Origin: Stenotrophomonas sp. 610A2
GTDB taxonomy: Bacteria > Pseudomonadota > Gammaproteobacteria > Xanthomonadales > Xanthomonadaceae
Reading direction: 5' to 3'
Assembly (NCBI RefSeq): GCF_030549615.1
Contig: NZ_CP130832.1
Location: 2,604,001 to 2,668,000 of the forward strand
DNA: 64,000 bases
The notes beneath the pieces are model-generated. The model saw only the letters and a program-made list of their open reading frames with translations. It was not told the DNA's origin and did no database searches. How positions within the stretch are numbered: position 1 is the stretch's first letter; every line of letters starts with the position of its first letter. The translations under genes and the position numbers were made by a program. Of the stretch, positions 47,454 to 57,837 are shown in pieces.

Positions 47454-50400
47454 TTAAGCGCCGTGCGCAGCCAACTGGCCCAAACGCTGCACCGCCACCG
47501 ACACCGTCGGGTAGTCCAGCGTCTTCTGCTCGGCCAGCTCGGCCAGCATTGCCAGGGTGAAGCGCAGGCCACTGTCATCACGGCCCAACCACGCAGCCAC
47601 CTTGGCCTCCGCGGTCGCACCCTTCATCGACAGCACCTGGCCAGCCAATGCACGCTGATGTGCGGCCAGCTCGTCGCGCAGCACGCCACGGGCAACTGCA
47701 TGCCAACGGCCGTTGACCTCCAGCGCGTCGATCTGCTCGAACAGCCACGGCATCTGCAGGGCTTCGCCCAGGCGGAAGTGGACCTTGGACACGTCCACCG
47801 GCTTGAGCTTGCGCGGACGCGCCAGCTCAATGATGTCGAATGCCGGTTCCAGGAACTGCAGTTCGGACAGCTGCTGTGCCAGTGCCGCCGGCAAGCCCTT
47901 CTCCTTCCACGCCACAACGCTGGCCTCATAGGCCGGACGCTGCGAATCAGGCAGCACGCCCGAGGCGACGCGGATGTCGTTGAACGGGCCCTGGTAGCGA
48001 TCCACCGCGGCAGTGATGCCCGGCATCGCACCCGGACGGGTCAGCAGCCAACGCACGAACGAGCGCTGCAGCTTCCAGATCACTTCCAGTGCGTCCACCT
48101 GCACCGCTTCCGGCAAGGTGCCGTCGAGCGCATCGATCTGCGTCCACAGTGCACGTGCGTCCAGCGTTTCACGGCTGATGGTGTAAGCCTTGGCGACCTC
48201 GGCCACGGTGCGGCCGGTGTCTTCCTGCATGCGCATCAGGAAGGTGGCGCCCATGCGGTTGATGGTCTGGTTGGTCACGGCCGTGGCGATGATTTCGCGC
48301 TTCAGGCGGTGACGCTCCATCGCGTCGGCGTACTTCTTCTGCAGCGGCTGCGGGAAGTAACGCAGCAGCTCCTTGGACAGGTACGGATCTTCCGGGATGT
48401 CCGACTCCAGCAGCTGCTGGAAGGCGACGATCTTGGAATACGACAGCAGTACCGACAGCTCCGGACGGGTCAGGCCCTGGCCGCGCAACTTGCGTGCCGA
48501 CAGCTCGGCGTCGGACGGCAGGAACTCGATCTGGCGATCCAGCAGGCCCTGCTTTTCAAGCGTGCGGATGAAGTGCTGCTTGGAGCCCAGACGCTTGCTG
48601 CTCATCCGCTCCATCAGGCTCAGTGCCTGGTTCTGGCGGTAGTTGTCCATCAGCACCAGCTCGCCAACCTCGTCGGTCATCGAGGCCAGCAGCTTGTTGC
48701 GCTGGTCCACGGTGAGCTTCTTGGCACGCACCACATCATTGAGCAGGATCTTGATGTTGACTTCGTGGTCGGAGGTATCCACACCGGCCGAGTTGTCGAT
48801 GAAGTCGGTGTTGAGCAGCACGCCGACCTGCGCGGCCTCGATGCGGCCGAGCTGGGTCATGCCCAGGTTGCCGCCCTCGCCCACGATTTTGCAGCGCAGC
48901 TCGCCACCGTTGACGCGCAGGCCGTTGTTGGCACGGTCGCCGACATCGGCATTGGTTTCGCTGGCCGACTTGACGTAGGTACCGATGCCGCCATTCCACA
49001 GCAGGTCAACCGGTGCCTTCAGCGCGGCATTGATCAGGTCGGTCGGGTTCATCGCCTTGACACTGGCGTCGATGCCCAGTGCTTCACGCACTTCCGGGGT
49101 GATCTCGATCGACTTGAGCGAACGCGGGTAGATACCGCCGCCCTTGCTGATCAGCTTGCTGTCGTAATCAGCCCAGCTCGAACGCGGCACCTTGAACATG
49201 CGCGCGCGTTCCTTGAACGAGCTGGCAGCCACCGGGTTCGGGTCGAGGAAGATGTGGCGGTGATCGAAGGCGCAGACCAGGCGGATGTGCTCGGACAGCA
49301 GCATGCCGTTGCCGAACACGTCGCCAGACATGTCGCCGACGCCGACCACGGTGAAGTCCTGCTTCTGGCAGTCACGGCCCAGCGCACGGAAGTGGCGCTT
49401 GACCGACTCCCACGCACCACGCGCGGTGATGCCCATGCCCTTGTGGTCGTAGCCGACCGAACCACCAGAGGCGAACGCGTCGTCCAGCCAGAAACCGTGC
49501 GCACGGGCGATGCCGTTGGCGGTGTCGGAGAACGTCGCGGTGCCCTTGTCGGCAGCGACGACCAGGTACGGATCGTCCATGTCATGACGCACCACGCCCT
49601 GCGGCGGCACGATCTTGTTGTTGACGATGTTGTCGGTGATGTCGAGCAGGCCGTTGATGAAGCGCTTGTAGCAGGCCACGCCCTCGGCGAACCACGCATC
49701 GCGGTCCACCGACGGATCCGGCAGCTGCTTGGCGAAGAAGCCGCCCTTGGAGCCGACCGGCACGATCACGGTGTTCTTGACCATCTGTGCCTTGACCAGG
49801 CCCAGCACCTCGGTGCGGAAGTCTTCGCGACGGTCCGACCAGCGCAGGCCGCCACGGGCAACCGGGCCGAAGCGCAGGTGGGTACCTTCCACACGCGGGC
49901 CGCACACGAAGATCTCGCGGTACGGGCGCGGCTTGGGCAGGTCCGGCACCTTGGCGGCGTCGAACTTGAAGCTGATGTAGTCAGCCGGGCCGCCATCGGC
50001 GCGCACGCCGTCCTTGCGGACCATGTAATAGCTGGTACGCAGGGTGGCTTCGATCACGCCGATGAAGCTGCGCAGAATGCGGTCTTCGTCCAGGCTGGAG
50101 ACGCCGTCGAGCAGCTTGATCAGCACTTCGTGGACCAGCGCCATGCGCGCGGCACGGTCGCTCTTGCGCGCCTTGACCACGCCATCGAGCAGCTTGATGG
50201 TGGCAGCGTCGTCACCGGCCAGCTGCTTGAACTGGGCCAGCTGCGCGTCCAGCACCGCCTTGTCGGCCGACGGGGTCGGCTCGAAGCGGGCTTCGAACAG
50301 TTCCACGATCAGGCGCGCCAGCAGCGGGTAGCGGTTGAAGGTGCCTTCCACATAGGTCTGCGAGAACGGCACGCCGATCTGCAGCAGGTACTTGCAGTAG

Positions 50401-52436
50401 CCACGCAGCATCGATACCTGGCGCCAATCCAGACCGGCGCCCAACACCAGACGATTGAAGCCGTCGTTCTCGGCATCGCCGTGCCAGACGCGGGCGAAGG
50501 CGTCGCTGAAAGCGGCATTGGCGCTGGCCGGGTCGATCGCACCAATGGTGGATTCGACTTCGAAGTCCTGCACGTAGACCGGCGCTTCGTCGACCATCAG
50601 CTTGTACGGGCGCTCGGCGATCACGCGCAGGCCCATGTTTTCCATCATCGGCAGCACGTCGGACAGCGGAATGTCTTCCAGCTGGCGGTACAGCTTCAGG
50701 CGCAGGCCATCGACCTCGTCACGACGGATCGCCTGCAGGCTCAAGCGCAGATCGTCCGGACCGGTCAAGGCATCCAGCTGGGCAACGTCGGCCGCAGCGA
50801 TTTCGGCACTGGAATCTTCGATGTAACCGGCAGGCAGGGCCTTGCCGATACGCGAGGCAATGCGCAGGCCTTCGCCTTCACCATGGCTGTTGACCAGCGC
50901 TTCGCGCAGGTCGTCCTGCCAGTTGCGCAGCACGTGGGCCAGGCGCTTCTCCATGCCCTCCACGTCCAGCTCCAGGCTCTCACCAGCCTTGGGACGCACG
51001 ATCAGGTGCACCTGGGCCAGCGGCGAATCACCCAATACCACGCTGGAATCGACGTATTCGCCGTGCAGCGCATCCTTCAACATGCTTTCAACGCGCAGGC
51101 GCACGTCGGTGTTGAAGCGTTCGCGCGGCAGGAACACAAGCGCCGAGATGAAGCGGCTGAACTTGTCGCGGCGCAGGAACAGGCGGCTACGCACGCGCTC
51201 CTGCAGGCCGAGCACGCCCATGGCGGTGCGGAACAGCTCGTCCTCGCTGGACTGGAACAGTTCTTCGCGCGGCAGCGACTCCAGGATGTGGCGCAGTGCC
51301 TTGCCGCTGTGGCTGGACAGGCTCAGGCCCGAACGCGCCATCACGTTCTCGTAGCGCTGGCGCACCAGCGGGATCTCCCACGGGCGGCGGTTGTAGGCGC
51401 TGGAGGTGAACAGGCCAAGGAAGCGCTGCTCGCCGATGATCTTGCCCTTGGCGTCGAATTCCAGCACGCCGATGTAGTCCATGTAGCCGCCGCGATGGAT
51501 ATGCGAGCGGGCATTGGTCTTGGTCAGGATGAGTGCGTCGTGCAGGCTGCTGGTGGCATTCAAGCCTTCCGCCGCCAGGCCCTTGACCGGGCGCGCGACC
51601 ATCGTGTCCTTGCCACGCATCAGGCCCAGGCCGGTGCCGTTCTGGGCGACCAGCACTTCTTCCTTGCCCTTCTTCTCTACCTTGTATTCGCGGTAGCCGA
51701 AGAAGGTGAAATGGTTGTCAGCCGCCCAGCGCAGGAATTCCTGTGCTTCGGCGCGCGAAGCCTTGCTGACCGGCAACGGACGCTTGCCGAGGTCGTCGGC
51801 CAGTGCCACGGCCTTGTCGGTCATCGGCTGCCAGTCATTGACGATGGCGCGCACGTCTTCAACGGCGTTGGCAACGCGCTTGGCAACGGCATCCAGAGCA
51901 TCGGCCGGCTGGCGGTCGATCTCCAGCAGCATCACCGATTCCAGCGCGCCGTTGCCGACGCCGCTGAGCTTGCCAGCCTTGTCGCGCGCGATGCTGATCA
52001 CCGGATGACCCAGCACGTGCACGCCGATGCCCTGCTCGGCCAGTGCCAGCGTCACCGTGTCGACCAGGAACGGCATGTCGTCGTTGACGATCTGCAGCAC
52101 GGTATGGGCCGATTCCCAACCGTCGGCCTTCAAGGTCGGGTTGAACACCCGCACATTGGCCTTGCCCGGCTTGCGGGTGCGGGCGAACTCCAGCATGCCC
52201 GCGGCCAACACCGCCCAGTCATCGGCCGAGTGCAGCGTGAACTCATCGGCCTCCATGCGCTTGTAGAACGCCGTAGCAAATGCGACTGCCTGCGCCTGCG
52301 CGGCTGCAGCGGGATAACGCTTCCGCAAGGCTGCAAATACCGGTTCTAGCGAGAGGCCGGCTTCCGCGATGTTCTGCTTCACAGCCGGTTTGGATTTCGT
52401 CTTTACGGACTTGGCAGCACTGTTTTGCGATTTCAT
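47454..52436 (-). CDS. gdhB: NAD-specific glutamate dehydrogenase, large (180 kDa) class
   Basis: Oxidatively deaminates glutamate to 2-oxoglutarate with NAD; cytoplasmic. 1660 residues from ATG 52436, the size of the large bacterial class found in xanthomonads and pseudomonads. A long N-terminal part with ACT-like repeats precedes the catalytic core, where PVGSKGGFFAKQL holds the catalytic lysine region, VGDMSGDVFGNGML the nucleotide-binding part and LWNGGIGTYVK a conserved core strand. A C-terminal helical extension of about 400 residues follows. The N-terminus (KSVKTKSKPAVK) is basic and variable. Terminator downstream; divergent from the TetR-RND operon. Confidence 0.93.
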   Translation of the reverse strand: MKSQNSAAKSVKTKSKPAVKQNIAEAGLSLEPVFAALRKRYPAAAAQAQAVAFATAFYKRMEADEFTLHSADDWAVLAAGMLEFARTRKPGKANVRVFNPTLKADGWESAHTVLQIVNDDMPFLVDTVTLALAEQGIGVHVLGHPVISIARDKAGKLSGVGNGALESVMLLEIDRQPADALDAVAKRVANAVEDVRAIVNDWQPMTDKAVALADDLGKRPLPVSKASRAEAQEFLRWAADNHFTFFGYREYKVEKKGKEEVLVAQNGTGLGLMRGKDTMVARPVKGLAAEGLNATSSLHDALILTKTNARSHIHRGGYMDYIGVLEFDAKGKIIGEQRFLGLFTSSAYNRRPWEIPLVRQRYENVMARSGLSLSSHSGKALRHILESLPREELFQSSEDELFRTAMGVLGLQERVRSRLFLRRDKFSRFISALVFLPRERFNTDVRLRVESMLKDALHGEYVDSSVVLGDSPLAQVHLIVRPKAGESLELDVEGMEKRLAHVLRNWQDDLREALVNSHGEGEGLRIASRIGKALPAGYIEDSSAEIAAADVAQLDALTGPDDLRLSLQAIRRDEVDGLRLKLYRQLEDIPLSDVLPMMENMGLRVIAERPYKLMVDEAPVYVQDFEVESTIGAIDPASANAAFSDAFARVWHGDAENDGFNRLVLGAGLDWRQVSMLRGYCKYLLQIGVPFSQTYVEGTFNRYPLLARLIVELFEARFEPTPSADKAVLDAQLAQFKQLAGDDAATIKLLDGVVKARKSDRAARMALVHEVLIKLLDGVSSLDEDRILRSFIGVIEATLRTSYYMVRKDGVRADGGPADYISFKFDAAKVPDLPKPRPYREIFVCGPRVEGTHLRFGPVARGGLRWSDRREDFRTEVLGLVKAQMVKNTVIVPVGSKGGFFAKQLPDPSVDRDAWFAEGVACYKRFINGLLDITDNIVNNKIVPPQGVVRHDMDDPYLVVAADKGTATFSDTANGIARAHGFWLDDAFASGGSVGYDHKGMGITARGAWESVKRHFRALGRDCQKQDFTVVGVGDMSGDVFGNGMLLSEHIRLVCAFDHRHIFLDPNPVAASSFKERARMFKVPRSSWADYDSKLISKGGGIYPRSLKSIEITPEVREALGIDASVKAMNPTDLINAALKAPVDLLWNGGIGTYVKSASETNADVGDRANNGLRVNGGELRCKIVGEGGNLGMTQLGRIEAAQVGVLLNTDFIDNSAGVDTSDHEVNIKILLNDVVRAKKLTVDQRNKLLASMTDEVGELVLMDNYRQNQALSLMERMSSKRLGSKQHFIRTLEKQGLLDRQIEFLPSDAELSARKLRGQGLTRPELSVLLSYSKIVAFQQLLESDIPEDPYLSKELLRYFPQPLQKKYADAMERHRLKREIIATAVTNQTINRMGATFLMRMQEDTGRTVAEVAKAYTISRETLDARALWTQIDALDGTLPEAVQVDALEVIWKLQRSFVRWLLTRPGAMPGITAAVDRYQGPFNDIRVASGVLPDSQRPAYEASVVAWKEKGLPAALAQQLSELQFLEPAFDIIELARPRKLKPVDVSKVHFRLGEALQMPWLFEQIDALEVNGRWHAVARGVLRDELAAHQRALAGQVLSMKGATAEAKVAAWLGRDDSGLRFTLAMLAELAEQKTLDYPTVSVAVQRLGQLAAHGA

Positions 52437-52661
52437 GGCAGAGCTTTGGGTGTTGCTCGTTTGGAGAAACCGCGATTGTATCGCTGGTAACAAAAAGAAC
52501 CTTGCTGCAGGGCCGCATTATCTGCATCGCGATTCAACGCGAAACCAATGCAACCACCATGTTTTTTGCTGCCGCAAGATCATCGAACGATGTCCGCCAC
52601 CTGAATCTCGTTTGCTCACGTGACAGAGTGAAAGACGAATTACGTTGCGGTGTTTCTGAAC

Positions 52662-52677
52662 TGGACGGTATAGTCCA
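52662..52677. promoter_or_regulatory. short palindrome before the TetR gene
   Basis: TGGAC-GGTATA-GTCCA, 5-bp perfect arms, ending 6 nt upstream of the TetR ATG in a 247-bp divergent region otherwise AT-richer than average. It could be part of the TetR operator; the arms are short, so this is weak. Confidence 0.3.
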
Positions 52678-52683
52678 CCGCTT

Positions 52684-53349
52684 ATGCAGACCCCCTTTGC
52701 CAACCCCGCGCCAATCGACGCGCGTGACGAGCGCGTGTTCGAAGCCGTGCGCGAATTGCTGGCCGAGCAAGGCATACGCTTGAGTATGGACGCGGTCGCA
52801 TCGGCGGCTGGCTGTTCCAAACAGACGCTCTACAGCCGCTATGGCTGCAAACGCGAGTTGTTGCGGCAGGCCATGCAGTTGCATGTCTCCACCGCGACCG
52901 CCGCGTTATCTGTACGTGAAGACAAAGCGCTGCACGAAACCGTGCTCGATTTTGCGGTCGGCTACCTTGAGCATCGCAACAAACCCGGCGCCCGCCGTAC
53001 CGCACAGTTGATTGGTGCCAGCGTCCACGAGTTCCGCGACGAAGCACAGTTCATGTATCAGGGAAGCAGCGAAGCGCTGCGAGAACATGTGGCTGAATGG
53101 ATGCACACCGAGATGCAGCGCGGGCGCCTCAAGCATGACGACCCGCAGTTCCTGGCCGAGCTGCTGATCAGCATGATTGCCGGCCAGGATTTTGAAAGAC
53201 AGCGCTTTCACGCCCCCTACCGCGATGATCCACAACAGCGTCGCCGCTGGGCCGAATTTGCCACCGACGGCTTTCTACGCGCCTTTGCCTGCGAGTACGA
53301 AACCGCCGCAGCTCCAAATAAAAACAACACCCGGAGTTCCTCCCGATGA
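52684..53349 (+). CDS. TetR-family regulator of the RND pump
   Basis: Repressor of 221 residues. Helix-turn-helix at the N-terminus: FEAVRELLAEQGIRLSMDAV followed by ASAAGCSKQTLYSRYGCK. The C-terminal ligand part has AEFATDGFLRAFA, typical of the AcrR C-terminal domain (TetR_C). The stop overlaps the start of the fusion-protein gene (ATGA), so this regulator is in the operon it presumably controls. The inducer is unknown. Confidence 0.85.
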   Translation: MQTPFANPAPIDARDERVFEAVRELLAEQGIRLSMDAVASAAGCSKQTLYSRYGCKRELLRQAMQLHVSTATAALSVREDKALHETVLDFAVGYLEHRNKPGARRTAQLIGASVHEFRDEAQFMYQGSSEALREHVAEWMHTEMQRGRLKHDDPQFLAELLISMIAGQDFERQRFHAPYRDDPQQRRRWAEFATDGFLRAFACEYETAAAPNKNNTRSSSR

Positions 53350-54527
53350 CCGCCCCACTCCGTCTTCTCGCTCTCACCTGTGCAGCGACACTGAGCCTTG
53401 CCGCCTGCAAGAAACCGCAGGAGCAAGCAGCCCCTCCTCCGCCGGAGGTTGGCGTGGTAGACGCCACACCACAGACCCTGCCTTTGCAGCGCGAGCTGGT
53501 TGGTCGCCTGTCGCCGTTCCGCTCCGCCGACGTGCGTGCCCGCGTGGCCGGCGTACTGCAGAAGCGCGTCTATGAGGAAGGCAGCACGGTCAAGGAAGGC
53601 CAGGTGCTGTTCCTGATCGATCCAGCACCGCTGCAGGCCTCGCTGGCGTCGGCCGAAGCTGCACTGGCTTCGGCCCGCGCCACCTACGTCAACGCCCGCG
53701 CCACCGCCAACCGCGCCCGCTCGCTGGCACCGCAGAGTTATGTGTCCAAGTCGGACCTGGACAGCGCCGAAGCCGCCGAGCGCTCCTCGGCAGCTGCCGT
53801 GCAGCAGGCCGAAGCGGCGGTCACCACCGCCCGCATCAACCTTGGCTATGCACGCGTCAGCGCGCCGATCGCCGGCCAGGCTGGCAAGCAGCAGGTCACC
53901 GAAGGGGCGCTGGTCGGCCAGGGCGATGTCACCCTGCTGACTACCGTCGACCAGATCGATCCGCTGTACGTGAACTTCTCGATGACTGCCGACGAGCTGA
54001 GCCTGCTGCGCGCAGCCCAGGACAAGGGCGCGGTGGCACTGGCCGGCGACGGCAAGACCACCGTGCAGGTCAACCTGCCCGACGGCAGTGCCTATGGCCA
54101 CGAAGGGACGCTGGACTTCTCCTCGACCACGGTTGATCCGGCTACCGGCACCGTGTCCTTGCGGGCACAGCTGCCCAACCCGAACCACATCCTGCTGCCG
54201 GGTTCGTTCGTCAGCTTCAAGGCCAACCTGGGCGAGCGCCACAACGCTTTCCTGGTGCCGCAGCAGGCCGTGCAGCGTGATACCCAGGGCGGCTATGTGC
54301 TGATCGTGGGCAAGGACGGCAAGGTCGTGCGCAAGAACGTAAGCCTGGACAACCAGCAGGGCGGCAACTGGCTGGTTTCCTCCGGTCTGGCTGTTGGCGA
54401 CAAGATCATTGTTTCCGGTGTCCAGAAGGTCAAGGAAGGCGCACCGGCCACGGCCAAGCCGTGGCAGCCCGATGCCGCCAAGCCCGCCGCTGGCGCACCG
54501 GCCGCGGCCCCGGCAAAGAAGGAATAA
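53346..54527 (+). CDS. RND efflux periplasmic adaptor (lipoprotein)
   Basis: Membrane-fusion protein of 393 residues of the AcrA/MexA type. The lipoprotein signal ends in LSLAAC (Cys20), giving an inner-membrane-anchored lipoprotein. Order: beta-barrel, lipoyl half-motifs (VRARVAGVLQKRVYEEGSTV; VSAPIAGQAGKQ), alpha-hairpin (about 100-160), and membrane-proximal domain. It bridges the RND pump to an outer-membrane channel. Ala/Pro-rich tail. The two-gene pump without its own channel, preceded by a TetR gene, resembles SmeGH of S. maltophilia, but I cannot be sure of the name. Confidence 0.9.
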   Translation: MTAPLRLLALTCAATLSLAACKKPQEQAAPPPPEVGVVDATPQTLPLQRELVGRLSPFRSADVRARVAGVLQKRVYEEGSTVKEGQVLFLIDPAPLQASLASAEAALASARATYVNARATANRARSLAPQSYVSKSDLDSAEAAERSSAAAVQQAEAAVTTARINLGYARVSAPIAGQAGKQQVTEGALVGQGDVTLLTTVDQIDPLYVNFSMTADELSLLRAAQDKGAVALAGDGKTTVQVNLPDGSAYGHEGTLDFSSTTVDPATGTVSLRAQLPNPNHILLPGSFVSFKANLGERHNAFLVPQQAVQRDTQGGYVLIVGKDGKVVRKNVSLDNQQGGNWLVSSGLAVGDKIIVSGVQKVKEGAPATAKPWQPDAAKPAAGAPAAAPAKKE

Positions 54528-54539
54528 CGGGACTCCGTC

Positions 54540-57500
54540 ATGCCTAAATTTTTCATCGAGCATCCCGTCTTCGCCTGGGTGGTGGCGATCCTGATCTCGC
54601 TTGGCGGCGTGATCTCGATCCTCAACCTGGGCATCGAGTCCTATCCCAGCGTGGCGCCACCGCAGGTGACCGTCACCGCCAACTACCCGGGCGCCAGTGC
54701 GTCCACCGCGGAAAAATCGGTCACCCAGGTGATCGAGCAGCAGCTGACCGGCATCGACAACCTGATGTACTTCAGCTCGTCGTCGTCCTCCACCGGTCGC
54801 GTCACCATCACCCTCACCTTCGACAGCGGCACCGATGCCGATATCGCCCAGGTGCAGGTACAGAACAAGGTGTCGCTGGCAACCCCGCGTCTGCCCTCGG
54901 AAGTGACCAAGCAGGGCGTGGTGGTGGCCAAGGCCAACGCCGGCTTCCTGATGGCCGTTGGCGTGCGCTCGGACGACGGCAGCGTCGACCGTGACGCGCT
55001 GAACGACATCGTCGGTGCGCGTGTGCTGGAACAGATTTCGCGCGTTCCCGGCGTCGGCAGCACCCAGCAGTTCGGTTCCGAATACGCCATGCGCGTGTGG
55101 TTGAACCCGGAAAAGCTGCAGGGTTACCACCTGTCGGCAACCGACGTATACAACGCCATAGGCACCCAGAACCTGCAGTTCGCCGCAGGCTCGGTGGGCG
55201 GTGACCCGGCCCCCAACGGTCAGGCGTTCACCGCAACCGTGGCCGCCGAAGGCCGTTACAGCTCGCCGGAGGAGTTCGAGAACACCATCCTGCGGGCCAA
55301 CAACGACGGCAGCGTGGTCAAGCTCAAGGACGTCGCCAAGGTCTCCTTCGGCGCATCCAACTACGGCTTTGACACCAAGTACAACGGCAAGCCGGTGGCG
55401 GTGTTCGCCATCCAGCTGCTGCCGGGTGCCAATGCACTGGACGTCTCCGAGGCCGTGCGTGCCAAGATGGACGAGCTTGCACCCAGCTTCCCGCAGGGTG
55501 TGAGCTGGTTCACCCCGTACGACAGCACCACCTTCGTCACCATCTCCATCGAGGAAGTGATCCACACGCTGGTGGAAGCCATCATCCTGGTGTTCCTGGT
55601 GATGCTGATCTTCCTGCAGAACTTCCGCGCGACGATCATCCCCACCCTGGTCATCCCGGTTGCCCTGCTCGGCACCTTCATGGGCATGCTGGCGATCGGC
55701 TTCACCATCAACCAGCTGACCCTGTTCGCGATGGTGCTGGCAATCGGCATCGTGGTCGATGACGCCATCGTCGTCATCGAAAACGTCGAACGCATCATGA
55801 GCGAGGAGAAGCTCGACCCGAAGCCGGCAACGCAGAAAGCCATGAGCCAGATCACCGGCGCCGTGGTTGCCATCACCGTGGTGCTGGCTGCGGTGTTCAT
55901 TCCGTCCGCCCTGCAGCCGGGCGCATCCGGTGAGATCTACAAGCAGTTCGCGCTGACCATCGCCATGGCGATGGCATTCTCCGCCCTGCTCGCACTGACC
56001 TTCACCCCGGCCTTGTGTGCGGCCTTCCTCAAGCCTACCCACAACGAGAACCCGAACTGGGTCTACCGCACCTTCAACAAGTACTACGGCAAGCTGGAAA
56101 AGAGCTATGTCGGCACCGTCGGTGGCGTCATCAAGCACGCCCCGCGCTGGTTGATGGTGTTCGCGCTGCTGCTGGTGCTGTGTGGTTTCCTGTTCACCCG
56201 CCTGCCGGGCAGTTTCCTGCCGGAAGAAGACCAGGGCTATGCGCTGGCCATCGTGCAGTTGCCGCCCGGTGCCACCAAAACCCGTACCAGCGCCGTGTTC
56301 GACCAGTTGCTGGGCACCCTGCAGGAAGAAGAGGCCTTTGAAGGCCTGATGCAGATCACCGGCTTCAGCTTCATCGGTGCCGGTGAGAACGTGGGCATGG
56401 CCTTTGTCCGCCTCAAGGACTGGAGTGATCGCAAGGAAACTGCGCCTGAGTTCATCCAGAAAATGAACCAGAAGGCCTACGGCATCAAGGATGCGCAGAT
56501 CTTCTTCGTCAACCTGCCGACCGTGCAGGGCCTGGGTCAGTTCGGCGGCTTCGACATGTGGCTGCAGGACCGTACCGGCGCAGGCCAGGACGCCTTGATG
56601 GATGCGCGTAACACCTTGTTGGGCGCCGCCAGCCAGGACAAATCGCTGGTCGGCGTACGCCCCAACACCCTGGAAAACGCACCGCAGCTGCAGTTGAAGG
56701 TTGACCGCGTGCAGGCCCAGGCCATGGGCGTGTCGGTCAATGACGTGTATACCGCGATCCAGATGATGCTGGCCCCGGTCTACGTCAACGACTTCTTCTA
56801 TGGCGGCCGCATCAAGCGCGTCAACATGCAGGCCGACGCGGCCTACCGCACCGGTCCGGAATCGTTGAACAGCTACTTCGTACCGAGTTCGCTGAGCAAG
56901 GACGCCACCGGCCAGCCGGCGATGATTCCGCTCAGCGCGGTAGTGAAGTCGCAGTGGATCTACGCCCCGCCGGCGCTGAACCGCTACAACGGCTATTCGG
57001 CGGTGAACATCGTTGGTGCACCGGCTCCGGGCGGCAGTTCCGGCCAGGCGATGAGCACGATGGAACGGCTGGTGCATGACGACCTGCCGGTTGGCTTCGG
57101 CTATGACTGGTCGGGCATGTCCTACCAGGAAATCCTGGCCGGTAACGCCGCAACCCTGCTGATGGTGTTGTCGATCGTGGTGGTGTTCCTGTGCCTTGCT
57201 GCGTTGTACGAGAGCTGGTCGATCCCGGTCTCGGTGTTGTTGGTTGTGCCAATCGGCATCCTGGGCGCAGTGGTGTTCTCGCTGATGCGCGGCCTGCCGA
57301 ACGATCTGTACTTCAAGATCGGCATGGTGACGGTGATTGGCCTGGCGGCAAAGAACGCGATTCTTATCGTCGAGTTCGCGGTGGAGCAGCGTGCCGCCGG
57401 CAAGACCCTGCGTGAGGCCACCATCGAAGCGGCGCACCTGCGTTTCCGCCCGATCCTGATGACCTCGTTCGCCTTCATCCTCGGCGTGCTGCCGATGGCG

Positions 57501-57704
57501 ATCTCCACCGGTGCCGGCGCCAACGCCCGTCACTCGCTGGGTACCGGCGTGATCGGCGGCATGTTGTTCGCCACCGTGATCGGCGTGTTGCTGATCCCGC
57601 TGTTCTTCGTGAGCGTGCGGCGCATGCTCGGCGACAAGCTGGACGAGCAATCCAAGGAGTACATCGCACAGCACAAGGTGCACGCGATCCAGAAGGACCG
57701 CTGA
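54540..57704 (+). CDS. RND multidrug efflux pump, HAE1 family
   Basis: Inner-membrane proton-drug antiporter of 1054 residues with 12 helices and two large periplasmic loops, AcrB/MexB type. The proton-relay Asp pair is in IGIVVDDAIVVIENVERI (helix 4); the N-terminus PKFFIEHPVFAWVVAILISL is typical. GSFLPEEDQGYALAIVQLP marks the second porter half. It lies 13 nt after the adaptor gene. No outer-membrane channel gene follows, so it presumably borrows a TolC-like protein from elsewhere. Confidence 0.93.
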   Translation: MPKFFIEHPVFAWVVAILISLGGVISILNLGIESYPSVAPPQVTVTANYPGASASTAEKSVTQVIEQQLTGIDNLMYFSSSSSSTGRVTITLTFDSGTDADIAQVQVQNKVSLATPRLPSEVTKQGVVVAKANAGFLMAVGVRSDDGSVDRDALNDIVGARVLEQISRVPGVGSTQQFGSEYAMRVWLNPEKLQGYHLSATDVYNAIGTQNLQFAAGSVGGDPAPNGQAFTATVAAEGRYSSPEEFENTILRANNDGSVVKLKDVAKVSFGASNYGFDTKYNGKPVAVFAIQLLPGANALDVSEAVRAKMDELAPSFPQGVSWFTPYDSTTFVTISIEEVIHTLVEAIILVFLVMLIFLQNFRATIIPTLVIPVALLGTFMGMLAIGFTINQLTLFAMVLAIGIVVDDAIVVIENVERIMSEEKLDPKPATQKAMSQITGAVVAITVVLAAVFIPSALQPGASGEIYKQFALTIAMAMAFSALLALTFTPALCAAFLKPTHNENPNWVYRTFNKYYGKLEKSYVGTVGGVIKHAPRWLMVFALLLVLCGFLFTRLPGSFLPEEDQGYALAIVQLPPGATKTRTSAVFDQLLGTLQEEEAFEGLMQITGFSFIGAGENVGMAFVRLKDWSDRKETAPEFIQKMNQKAYGIKDAQIFFVNLPTVQGLGQFGGFDMWLQDRTGAGQDALMDARNTLLGAASQDKSLVGVRPNTLENAPQLQLKVDRVQAQAMGVSVNDVYTAIQMMLAPVYVNDFFYGGRIKRVNMQADAAYRTGPESLNSYFVPSSLSKDATGQPAMIPLSAVVKSQWIYAPPALNRYNGYSAVNIVGAPAPGGSSGQAMSTMERLVHDDLPVGFGYDWSGMSYQEILAGNAATLLMVLSIVVVFLCLAALYESWSIPVSVLLVVPIGILGAVVFSLMRGLPNDLYFKIGMVTVIGLAAKNAILIVEFAVEQRAAGKTLREATIEAAHLRFRPILMTSFAFILGVLPMAISTGAGANARHSLGTGVIGGMLFATVIGVLLIPLFFVSVRRMLGDKLDEQSKEYIAQHKVHAIQKDR

Positions 57705-57708
57705 TACG

Positions 57709-57738
57709 AAAAGCCCCGGCAATGCCGGGGCTTTTTTT
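57709..57738 (+). terminator. RND operon terminator
   Basis: GCCCCGGC/GCCGGGGC stem with an AAT loop, extended by A-T pairs, then T7 (57732-57738), about 5 nt after the RND stop. Confidence 0.88.
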
Positions 57739-57746
57739 AAGCTTTT

Positions 57747-57815
57747 GTAGTGCCGAGCCATGCTCGGCAGAGGCATTACCGGTAAAGCCAATGCCGAGCA
57801 TGGCTCGGCACTACA
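57747..57815. repeat. inverted pair of SMAG-like palindromes
   Basis: GTAGTGCCGAGCCATGCTCG and, about 30 nt later, its inverted copy CGAGCATGGCTCGGCACTAC. It lies between the RND terminator and the acyl-CoA dehydrogenase stop. Confidence 0.8.
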
Positions 57816-57837
57816 GGGGCAGTGCACGCCGGTGTGT

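Noticed and set aside
47463..52349. A 1628-codon open frame opposite the glutamate dehydrogenase gene
   Set aside because: Its residues are Gln/His/Leu/Val-rich with no domain, it is exactly antisense to a clear gene, and long shadow frames are expected in high-GC DNA.
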